Origin: Segatella baroniae B14
Lineage (GTDB): Bacteria; Bacteroidota; Bacteroidia; Bacteroidales; Bacteroidaceae
Direction of reading: 5' to 3'
Assembly (NCBI RefSeq): GCF_022024235.1
Contig: NZ_CP091799.1
Coordinates: forward strand, 1,747,001 to 1,811,000
Length of the DNA: 64,000 bases
A program made the position numbers and the translations under genes. Every line of letters begins with the position of its first letter. Positions within the stretch are counted from its first letter, which is position 1. The notes beneath the pieces were generated by a model, which searched no databases, was not told the origin of the DNA, and saw only the letters and a list, made by a program, of their open reading frames with translations. Positions 7,107 through 14,130 of this stretch are shown in pieces.

Positions 7107-7523
7107 TTAGTTATTCGTATTACCAAGCAGAAATATCGGCGTTATCACGGATGCAGATTTCTGCAATCTCTCACAGATATACTCTCTGAACAAATGTGCT
7201 TCCGTGCTATCCAGCTGAAAGGACAGGGCAATGATGATTGGAATTGGATAGAGCGGTGCATAACCTTTTAGTTGTCCGTTTGCATAAATATCCTCCTCCC
7301 CAGCACCCCTCTCATCGGGATGCAAGTTGGAAGATTTCATTATTATTTGAAGTCTATGATTGAGCTTTTTCCATGTTACCCCGAAGAACCTTGCGAGTTC
7401 TCCCTCCGTCATGGCTATCTCTCCGTATCCTTTGCGGACTACCTGCATATTCCTGCCCCAATCAAAGTAACTGCGATGATAGGCAGCGTTTGTTACTGCT
7501 TTTGCGTTATCTTTTGTTTTCAT
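7107..7523 (-). CDS. Small protein of unknown function translationally coupled to the integrases
   Basis: This 138-aa protein has no family I can name with confidence. Its start overlaps the stop of the upstream integrase by 4 bases (ATGA), so it is the third gene of the integrase operon. Residues 38-60 (MTEGELARFFGVTWKKLNHRLQII) look like a helix-turn-helix, so a DNA-binding accessory role in integration or excision is plausible. The C-terminal half contains a hydrophobic YPIPIIIALSFQL stretch followed by a helix (AHLFREYICERL). These observations are direct. The role is inferred from position. Confidence 0.6.
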   Translation of the reverse strand: MKTKDNAKAVTNAAYHRSYFDWGRNMQVVRKGYGEIAMTEGELARFFGVTWKKLNHRLQIIMKSSNLHPDERGAGEEDIYANGQLKGYAPLYPIPIIIALSFQLDSTEAHLFREYICERLQKSASVITPIFLLGNTNN

Positions 7524-8815
7524 GCCGTTTCCTCAATTTTACAGGTTGATATATCCGAAAGTTCACAAGCCCCTCTCTCCGAAGTGTCCTTTTCTTTTGC
7601 CGATTGCTTAGCAATGAGCCTGTCCATATCCTCTGATATCTTTTTGTCCGTCACCTGCGCATAAACTTGAGTGCTTGATATGGAGGCGTGCCCCATCATC
7701 TTGGCGATGCTTTCAATAGGTATTCCTGCGCTTAGGCTCATCGTGCCGAATGTATGTCTTGCCATGTGGAAGGAAAGTCTTTGGCGGATACCGCAAGCCT
7801 TTCCCACGATGCTCAGTTTGGTATCCATGACACTACGGCTGCAATTACGGTGAAAGACAAGGTGGTCATCTTTTTCTTTCACCGTCTGCTGTACCTCACT
7901 TCTTTCCTGCTCTTTCTGGCAATGACTGATGATAGCTTCCGCTATGGGATGTAACGGCACGATGAACTCAACCTTGGTCTTCTGACGTTCCTTTCTTATA
8001 TACATCTGTCCAACCGCTGCCGTTTGGATATGCTTGTATTCCAAATTCTCCATATCTGAGATAGCCAAGCCTGTGAAGCAGGAAAAGACAAACATCAGTC
8101 TTGCCAACTCTGTTTCCTTGTCGTTCATCCTCATTGCCATAAGTTTCATTACATCGCTCTTTTGCAGAAAACGTATCTTCTTTTCCTCCTTCTCATACTT
8201 GGCATTCTCAAACGGATTGCAGCGGATAATCCTCTTGCTGACCGCGCGGAACATCAGTCGGCTCAGCCAGCAGAGGTTGCTGTTGATGGTGGATGCTTTC
8301 AGTCCACGCTTTTTGAGAAAGAAACGGTATTCCTCGAACAAGTCCTCTGTAATTGTTCCGATGGATATATCCTGCACTCCTTTGTTTTCTACAAATTCAC
8401 GGAGATTTCTGTCAGAATAGAACAGGTTCAGATAAGTTCCCTCTGCCCTTGATCTGCCAACACTTTCCTTGACTGCTTGCAGTTCTGCCTTGCTCATGGC
8501 AAGGAGCGTTGTCGGATTGGTGGCAATGCCCTGCAGGTGGTTCTTGATGAGTTCGGCACTTACCACTCCATCCCTTGTCAGTATATCCCGATAGGTCTTT
8601 TCCACAAGTTCCCTGAACTCATGGAGTCTTTGATTGGTCTTTCTGTCAGTCGTCAAGCCCTGCTTGGTGTTCCACTCGGAGGGCTTACACTCTTCGCCTG
8701 TGGTAATGGCTGCGCTTTTTCCGTCTATGGTAATACGGCAGAGAATGGCTGTCCTTCCGTCTGCCTTTGTCTTCTGTCTGTTGATATAGAACAGTATCTT
8801 GAATGTACTTCTCAT
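7520..8815 (-). CDS. Tyrosine recombinase (integrase), distal gene of the pair
   Basis: The 431-aa integrase is predicted to catalyse site-specific integration and excision. It has an arm-binding N-terminal domain (about 1-100), a SAM-like core-binding domain (about 125-210) and a catalytic domain. The catalytic domain shows K280, H350 and R353 in HMARHTF, H376 in MMGHASIS, and the nucleophile Y385. The first catalytic arginine, normally in TGLR-SD, is replaced by A251 (FTGLAISD). Loss of this arginine is known for some Bacteroides integrases such as IntDOT. It follows the other integrase gene by 12 bases and overlaps the small gene downstream. Confidence 0.9.
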   Translation of the reverse strand: MRSTFKILFYINRQKTKADGRTAILCRITIDGKSAAITTGEECKPSEWNTKQGLTTDRKTNQRLHEFRELVEKTYRDILTRDGVVSAELIKNHLQGIATNPTTLLAMSKAELQAVKESVGRSRAEGTYLNLFYSDRNLREFVENKGVQDISIGTITEDLFEEYRFFLKKRGLKASTINSNLCWLSRLMFRAVSKRIIRCNPFENAKYEKEEKKIRFLQKSDVMKLMAMRMNDKETELARLMFVFSCFTGLAISDMENLEYKHIQTAAVGQMYIRKERQKTKVEFIVPLHPIAEAIISHCQKEQERSEVQQTVKEKDDHLVFHRNCSRSVMDTKLSIVGKACGIRQRLSFHMARHTFGTMSLSAGIPIESIAKMMGHASISSTQVYAQVTDKKISEDMDRLIAKQSAKEKDTSERGACELSDISTCKIEETA

Positions 8816-8827
8816 AATGGTTGTGAT

Positions 8828-10057
8828 TTATATGGTTAAACGTAAATCTTCGGTGAAAGAGAGGAAACGGTCGAATTCCTCAAAGAGTTTCTGTGGTGTT
8901 ACCTTTGCGTAGCGTTCCGTCATGCTTATGTTGGAATGTCCCAGCATCTTGCTCACCGTCTCGATGGGTACGCCCTGTTCAAGTGTGATGAGCGTTGCGA
9001 AAGTGTGCCTTGCAGTATGCGTGGTAAAGGGAAAGGATATACCTGCACGAAGCCGAAGGGATTTCAGACAGGTCTGATAACTCTTGTACTTGATATAGGG
9101 AAGCAGCGTTTCCCTTTCATCGCTACGGTACTTCGCTATTAGCCTAACGGCTTCGGGCAGCAGCTTGATACGGCATAGCACACCTGTCTTCTGGCGGTTG
9201 AACTTCAGCCACAGACTGCCTTCATCATCACGGACAAAATGGGATCTGTTCAGTTCCATCAAGTCGCAATAGGCTGCACCTGTATAACAGGCAAAGAGGA
9301 ATATATCCCTTGCCGTTTCCAAATCCTCCTCCAAATCATCAAAGCAGAGTTCTTTTAACTTATCCAATGCTGCCCGGTCAAGAGCCTTTGGCAGTTTCTT
9401 GTCCCCCTTGCTGATTTTGGCTTTGTCAAACAGTAGTGTGTCAGCCAATCCCTCACGGTAAGCCAGCCTGCATACGGTCTTCAAATGCGTGGCTACATTA
9501 TAGAACGTGCTTTCCTGAAAACCGCACTCACCTAAGAAATACTGCCGGAACTCATGGATAAAATTCTCTGTAAGTTGCGAGAATGCCAAGTCCGAAACCT
9601 TGTACTTCCGTTGAATGAACTTCTGTAAATGTATGCGGGTGGAGTGGTAGCCGTGTATAGCTCCTGCCTTGATGTCTATACCTACATGATTTTCCTTTTC
9701 CTTGATGAGAATGTCCAGCCTTTCGATGAGCATGCACCGTGTCTGCACGCTGCCCTGAAACTGCTCCTTTATATCGGTCGCGTCAAACGGGCAACCTTTG
9801 GAGAGCAAGGACTGATAAGCAGACTGAACGGACAGCAATAGGTTTTCCAACCTGCCGTTCACTTCCACCGCCTCACGACTCTTTCCGTCCATCCTGCTCT
9901 CACGGGGATTCCATAAATCGGGATTACATGAAAGCTTGCAACTGAACTGAGCGATGGAATGCCCGATGGTAATGCGTCCCATAATCGGAGCCTTCCCCGA
10001 CTTGTCAAGACCGCTCTTTTTAAGGTAGAGCAACACCTTCATTTTCTCTGTTTTCAT
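8828..10057 (-). CDS. Tyrosine recombinase (integrase), end-proximal gene of the pair
   Basis: This 409-aa integrase is the first gene of a three-gene operon reading into the element. An arm-binding domain (about 1-100) and a SAM-like domain (about 110-205) precede the catalytic domain, which has K290, H347 and R350 in HTARHTF, H374 in MLGHSNIS, and nucleophile Y383. At the Arg I position it has A262 (YTGAAYCD), so both integrases lack this residue. It is clearly a diverged relative of its neighbour. Tandem integrases in Bacteroidales elements are usually both needed for recombination. The candidate arm sites begin about 100 bases upstream of its start. Confidence 0.9.
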   Translation of the reverse strand: MKTEKMKVLLYLKKSGLDKSGKAPIMGRITIGHSIAQFSCKLSCNPDLWNPRESRMDGKSREAVEVNGRLENLLLSVQSAYQSLLSKGCPFDATDIKEQFQGSVQTRCMLIERLDILIKEKENHVGIDIKAGAIHGYHSTRIHLQKFIQRKYKVSDLAFSQLTENFIHEFRQYFLGECGFQESTFYNVATHLKTVCRLAYREGLADTLLFDKAKISKGDKKLPKALDRAALDKLKELCFDDLEEDLETARDIFLFACYTGAAYCDLMELNRSHFVRDDEGSLWLKFNRQKTGVLCRIKLLPEAVRLIAKYRSDERETLLPYIKYKSYQTCLKSLRLRAGISFPFTTHTARHTFATLITLEQGVPIETVSKMLGHSNISMTERYAKVTPQKLFEEFDRFLSFTEDLRLTI

Positions 10058-10159
10058 ACGCTTTGATGTTTTGTGGCAAAATTACCAATTTCAAAGCGTT
10101 CCTCACTTATGCAGAAAACTGCCGACCGAAGCAACAGCCACACGAGTGAAAATAATTCA

Positions 10160-10216
10160 GTTACCGAATATTACTCCATTGTTACCTATGGTAAAATCGG
10201 GTAACGTTTTGGTAAC
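10160..10216. repeat. Right-end GTTACC/GGTAAC cluster (putative integrase arm sites)
   Basis: GTTACCGAATA (10160-10170), GTTACC (10181-10186), GGTAAAA (10190-10196), GGTAACG (10200-10206) and GGTAAC (10211-10216) follow closely upstream of the integrase operon. The order GTTACC, GGTAAAA, GGTAACG is the same as at the left end. Confidence 0.6.
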
Positions 10217-10355
10217 TGAACTACTGCTTAAATCTGCATATTACTGCCCTTTACGAACAGGGCATTTTTATGCAAATCATTTCGTTTCTTCCTCATTATC
10301 AGTTAGTTTGCACCAACTTCGATTTCTCTTCATTTTCGTTGATTAGTTGCTTGGT

Positions 10356-10457
10356 AAAAGCATAGTTTTTACGGTTCAAAAGCATAGGATTTATACTATA
10401 AAACCATAGTAGTTATCAGTTCAAAGTATGTATTTACCCATCAATAGCTATGGTTTT
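10356..10457. repeat. 22-bp periodic repeats (iteron-like)
   Basis: AAAAGCATAG occurs at 10356-10365 and again exactly 22 bases later at 10378-10387. AAAACCATAG follows another 22 bases later (10400-10409), and a degenerate unit begins at 10422. An inverted copy, CTATGGTTTT, is at 10448-10457. The two-helical-turn spacing suggests binding of a multimeric protein. Whether the repeats belong to the element or the chromosome is not known. Confidence 0.6.
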
Positions 10458-10810
10458 AGCAGGAAGAGAAGGTTAAGGGTTAAGCAAGATACAAAATAGT
10501 CTGTCTAAAAATTGAAGATTTCAAGCTAGATGAAGATTTCTGTAGGATGTATTTTTTGATATTTTATTTGACATATATCAACACTCCGCAGCCGTTCGAC
10601 AATTTGAGCTGTGACAAAATTCAGTGCACCGATTTGTTAGCTATACTCTATTTTGAAAGTACTCATAGTAGTTATAAACTAGAGTTACTATTATTTTAAT
10701 TAGATAGAAAGAAATGCTATTATCTCAATTATACAATACTATTTTATAAGCTTTTACATTTTATTTACGAAGCTTTTCGTTAAATGTGCGCATGAATAAA
10801 AAAAAAAAAT

Positions 10811-10818
10811 TACCTTTG
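10811..10818 (+). promoter_or_regulatory. -7 box of the nitroreductase gene
   Basis: TACCTTTG fits TAnnTTTG, 24 bases before the start codon, just after an A-rich run. Confidence 0.5.
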
Positions 10819-10842
10819 TTGTAAATAAGTAAAAATATCAAC

Positions 10843-11583
10843 ATGGAATCTATAACAACAAGAAAGACAATTAGAAAATACTCCTCACGAGAAGTTAGTA
10901 ATGAACTATTAAATAAACTACTTAAGGAAGCAGAAAGAACACCTACTATGGGTAATCTCCAACTTTACAGCGTTGTCATAACTCGTAGTAAAGAAGGAAA
11001 AGAAGCTCTTGCACCAGCACATTTCAACCAACCTATGGTGAAAAATGCTGCTGTTGTATTAACAATATGTGCAGACTTCCGTCGTACTTCTATATGGGCA
11101 GAAAATCGAAAAGCCGTACCTGGATATAGTAATTTTTTAAGTTTTATGAACGCCACTACAGATGCTCTACTCTATACCCAGACTTTTTGTAATCTTGCAG
11201 AAGAAGCAGGTCTCGGTACATGCTTTTTAGGTACAACAGTCTATATGCCACAACTCATTATAGACACTCTTAAGCTTCCTAAGCTTGTTTTCCCTGTAGC
11301 AACGATCACTTTAGGATGGCCCGATGAAAATCCAACACTTAGTGACCGTTTACCATTACGCGCTATTATTCATCAAGAGCAATTCGAGGATTACAACGCA
11401 GACAAAATTAATGACTTCTACGAAGAAAAAGAAAACCTCGAAGAGAATAAGCATTTTGTTGAGATTAACAAAAAAGAGACACTAGCTCAAATTTTCACTG
11501 ATATACGATATACTAAAAAGGATAATGAAACCATGTCTGAAGGCATGATAAAAGCTCTTAAAAATCAAGGATTTCTAGAATAA
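10843..11583 (+). CDS. NfsA-like FMN-dependent nitroreductase
   Basis: This 246-aa cytosolic flavoprotein is expected to use NAD(P)H to reduce nitro compounds, quinones or flavins. The N-terminal TTRKTIRKYSSREV and TPTMGNLQLYSVV motifs bind FMN. The central NLAEEAGLGTCFLG motif and LPKLVFPVATITLGWPDE are typical of the NfsA/FRP group. The C-terminal 60 residues are charged and follow the usual end of the fold. It stands alone, with its own promoter (10811) and a strong terminator (11607). It is the first chromosomal gene to the right of the element. The physiological substrate is not evident. Confidence 0.85.
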   Translation: MESITTRKTIRKYSSREVSNELLNKLLKEAERTPTMGNLQLYSVVITRSKEGKEALAPAHFNQPMVKNAAVVLTICADFRRTSIWAENRKAVPGYSNFLSFMNATTDALLYTQTFCNLAEEAGLGTCFLGTTVYMPQLIIDTLKLPKLVFPVATITLGWPDENPTLSDRLPLRAIIHQEQFEDYNADKINDFYEEKENLEENKHFVEINKKETLAQIFTDIRYTKKDNETMSEGMIKALKNQGFLE

Positions 11584-11606
11584 TAACACAAGAAAGTACA
11601 CCATAT

Positions 11607-11643
11607 AAAAAAAGCCTGATGAATAATTTCACCAGGCTTTTTT
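11607..11643. terminator. Bidirectional terminator
   Basis: An A-run with GCCTG (11607-11618) pairs with CAGGC and a T-run (11633-11643). It lies between the convergent nitroreductase and ExuT-like genes and can serve both. Confidence 0.8.
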
Positions 11644-11665
11644 ATATACTATATTAATAAATCTA

Positions 11666-13123
11666 TTAATCTTCTACAATAATTGGTTTATACTTAGGAA
11701 CCAAAATTTTCATAATAATCCAACCAATAAGGTAAGCAACAGCACAAATACAGAATACAATCATATAACCGGCTGGCTTGCCTTCAAAACCCAAAAAGCT
11801 GAATGCTGAGCCCTGACCTTCTGCATAAGTAAAGAGCATACCAGAGCCCTTATTTATCAAGAAAGAACCTAAACCACCAGCCATAGCACCAATACCTGTA
11901 ATAGTAGCAATAGTTGACTTAGGGAACATATCGCCAATGGTAGAGTATAAATTAGCAGACCATGCCTGATGACCAGCACCAAGGAGACCAATAATAATAG
12001 CAGGACACCATGGACTAATTTCACCTGCTGGCTGTGCAAACAATCCCAGCAATGGGAAACAAGCGAAAATCAACATGGCACGCATACGACCGATATATGG
12101 ATTCATACCTTTCTTATCAACAAAATAAGTTGGCAAATAACCACCACCAATACTCAAGATTGTTGTAATAGCGTAAAGGGTAAAGATCAAAGCAATAGCC
12201 ATGGTTGAGTCTGAGGTATAACCATACTGATCTGAGAAGTAAGCTGGAGCCCAGAAGAGGAAGAACCACCATACACCATCGGTCATAAACTTACCAACAA
12301 TGAATGACCAAGTCTGACGATAAGTGAAACAATCCAAGAAACCGATAGTTTTTTCTTCTTTTGGTTCCTGCTTATCCTGAACCTCAGCTATATCAGAATC
12401 CTGCTCGATATAGTTCAACTCTGCCTGATTAACATACTGACTCTTATTAGGTTTATCATACAACCATATCCAAAGCCCCATCCAGACATATCCTAATACA
12501 CCAATGATGACGAAAGCCATTTCCCAACCCATAGCGCGAGCCAACAATGGAATGGTAGCAGGAGCTGCCAATGCACCAATAGAAGCACCACTATTAAAAA
12601 TAGAGGTAGAGAAAGCACGGTCTTTCTTTGGGAAATACTCTGCAGTTACCTTAATAGCTGCTGGAAAGTTACCAGCTTCACCAAGTGCAAGAATTAAACG
12701 ACAAGAAAGGAAAAGCCATACACTAACCGTAGCAATAGCCACTGCAGCATCACTGCCACGCTGTACTAAACGTAGTGCCTCAATAGAAGAATAGCCTTCA
12801 ATCTGCATAGCTACCCATCCACAACCTGCATGCATAACCGCACCAGTTGACCACACGAAAATAGCTATGAGGTAACCCTTCTTGGTACCCATCCAGTCAA
12901 TAAATTTTCCTGCAAAAAGATTAGCTATAGCATAAAAGATAGAGAACCAACCGGTAATCGTACCATAGTCATCATCTGTCCAGTGGAACTCTGGAGCTAT
13001 AAAGTCTTTCCATGTTAATGATAGAACCTGACGATCCATGTAGTTCACAGTTGTTGCCAAGAACAACAGTGCACAAATAACCCAACGAAAGTTGGTCATT
13101 TTACTTGTTTGTATTGAACTCAT
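11666..13123 (-). CDS. ExuT-like MFS transporter (anion:cation symporter family)
   Basis: This 485-aa inner membrane protein has about 12 transmembrane segments. VNYMDRQVLSL in the first helix and LALGEAGNFPAAIKVTAEYFP in the fourth are hallmarks of hexuronate and glucarate transporters (ACS family). It is the last gene of an operon with the KduI isomerase 29 bases upstream and the EIIC-like permease before that. This points to uptake of hexuronates or their deoxy-keto products by proton symport. Compared with E. coli ExuT (about 430 aa) it carries a charged cytoplasmic loop near residues 240-260. The exact sugar cannot be assigned. Confidence 0.8.
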   Translation of the reverse strand: MSSIQTSKMTNFRWVICALLFLATTVNYMDRQVLSLTWKDFIAPEFHWTDDDYGTITGWFSIFYAIANLFAGKFIDWMGTKKGYLIAIFVWSTGAVMHAGCGWVAMQIEGYSSIEALRLVQRGSDAAVAIATVSVWLFLSCRLILALGEAGNFPAAIKVTAEYFPKKDRAFSTSIFNSGASIGALAAPATIPLLARAMGWEMAFVIIGVLGYVWMGLWIWLYDKPNKSQYVNQAELNYIEQDSDIAEVQDKQEPKEEKTIGFLDCFTYRQTWSFIVGKFMTDGVWWFFLFWAPAYFSDQYGYTSDSTMAIALIFTLYAITTILSIGGGYLPTYFVDKKGMNPYIGRMRAMLIFACFPLLGLFAQPAGEISPWCPAIIIGLLGAGHQAWSANLYSTIGDMFPKSTIATITGIGAMAGGLGSFLINKGSGMLFTYAEGQGSAFSFLGFEGKPAGYMIVFCICAVAYLIGWIIMKILVPKYKPIIVED

Positions 13124-13152
13124 TACTTTTTGATTTTGTTTAAGTAAATTAA

Positions 13153-14118
13153 TTATTTGAGGTTAGGGATACCTACTACCTGCATATCAGTGTAAACCAA
13201 GTTTTCACCACACATACCCCAGATAAAGGTGTAATTGCTTGTACCTGCTGCACAGTGAATGCTCCACTGTGGAGAAATAACAGCCTGTTCATTATTCATC
13301 CACATAGGGCGAGTTTCCTGTGGCTCTCCCATGACGTGGAGAATTTTCTGGCCCTGTGGTACCTTGTAATACATATAAGCTTCCATTCTTCGAGTATGTG
13401 TATGTGCAGGCATGGTATTCCACACGCTACCTTCCTTCAATTCTGTAATACCCATCTGTAACTGACAAGTACGAACACCTGCAACACCATCAATAATCAT
13501 CTGATGGATTACACGATCATTACTTTCCTTCAAACTTCCAGCTTTAATATTTTTTGCTTCCTTCAACGTTACCTTCTTTGTAGGATAAGTTACATGTGCA
13601 CAAGCTGAATTCAAATAGAACTTAGCAGGCTCAGCTGCATTTTTGCTGGCTACAATAATTTCCTTTGCGCCCTTACCAACATAAAGAGCCTCCTGGAAGC
13701 CTAATTCATATTTCTTTCCATCAACAGTAACAATACCATTACCACCAATATTGATAATACCCAATTCACGATTATCAAGCAGTGTACGACCACTGGTTCC
13801 TTTACTTTCATCAACATAAAGAGGAGCAATAGATGTCAACTTCAATGGAGTTGTTGTTGGCTCCGCCCCACCAATAAGGAAACGATCATAGAATGTATAA
13901 GTCCAGTTGACTTCACCTGGAGCAAAGACTTTCTCAATAAGATATTCCTTACGTAAACGATCTGTAGTATAATGCTTAGCATCTTCTGGACCGGTAGCCC
14001 AACGTACATTATAATTAGTATAAGCATTTTCAGCTTTAACCTCATAGCCTTTGAAATCTTGTGCAGATACAAGACTAGCAGCTAAGCACAAAGCAATTGA
14101 TAATACTATTTTTTTCAT
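13153..14118 (-). CDS. kduI: 5-keto-4-deoxyuronate isomerase with a predicted signal peptide
   Basis: KduI converts 4-deoxy-L-threo-5-hexosulose uronate, made from unsaturated uronic acids, to 3-deoxy-D-glycero-2,5-hexodiulosonate. The zinc ligands are present: H239 and H241 in PAHTHTRRMEAYMYY, then E246 and H288. The family's C-terminal DMQVVGIPNL is also there. The known E. coli enzyme is cytosolic and about 278 aa. This one has 321 aa and begins with a clear Sec signal peptide (MKKIVLSIALCLAASLVSA, cut before Q20). It therefore probably works in the periplasm. It sits between the EIIC-like permease (12 bases) and the ExuT-like transporter. No KduD gene is present nearby. Confidence 0.85.
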   Translation of the reverse strand: MKKIVLSIALCLAASLVSAQDFKGYEVKAENAYTNYNVRWATGPEDAKHYTTDRLRKEYLIEKVFAPGEVNWTYTFYDRFLIGGAEPTTTPLKLTSIAPLYVDESKGTSGRTLLDNRELGIINIGGNGIVTVDGKKYELGFQEALYVGKGAKEIIVASKNAAEPAKFYLNSACAHVTYPTKKVTLKEAKNIKAGSLKESNDRVIHQMIIDGVAGVRTCQLQMGITELKEGSVWNTMPAHTHTRRMEAYMYYKVPQGQKILHVMGEPQETRPMWMNNEQAVISPQWSIHCAAGTSNYTFIWGMCGENLVYTDMQVVGIPNLK

Positions 14119-14130
14119 ATTTTAGCGTGA

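Larger units (their letters stand above)
840..10460. mobile_element. Integrative mobilizable element with tandem tyrosine recombinases
   Basis: The region contains a relaxase, MobC, an oriT-like region, a DUF3408 protein, a toprim primase, a VirE-type helicase remnant, two excisionase-like HTH proteins and two tyrosine recombinases. No conjugation (tra) genes are present, so it would depend on a helper element for transfer. It separates a housekeeping reductase gene from a nitroreductase gene. The backbone genes look richer in G+C by eye than the chromosome. Similar GTTACC/GGTAAC clusters at 847-969 and 10160-10216 mark its inner ends. The boundaries given are approximate. Confidence 0.8.
10058..10842. 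other. Intergenic region holding the right end of the mobile element
   Basis: This 785-base gap between the integrase operon and the nitroreductase gene has no supported gene. It holds the integrase promoter region, the right-end GTTACC/GGTAAC cluster (10160-10216), a 22-bp periodic repeat (10356-10457) and a 10-base word, ACCGATTTGT (10628-10637), that is also present near the left end (672-681). It ends with the nitroreductase promoter. No tRNA gene is present as an insertion target. Confidence 0.6.

Noticed and set aside
10071..10346. 91-aa plus-strand frame beyond the integrase operon
   Set aside because: It covers the arm-site cluster and the non-coding right end, with no promoter and no protein-like pattern.
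10356..10443. Short CRISPR-like array
   Set aside because: The repeats are only about 10 bases long at 22-base steps, with no spacer-sized unique segments and no cas genes in the window.
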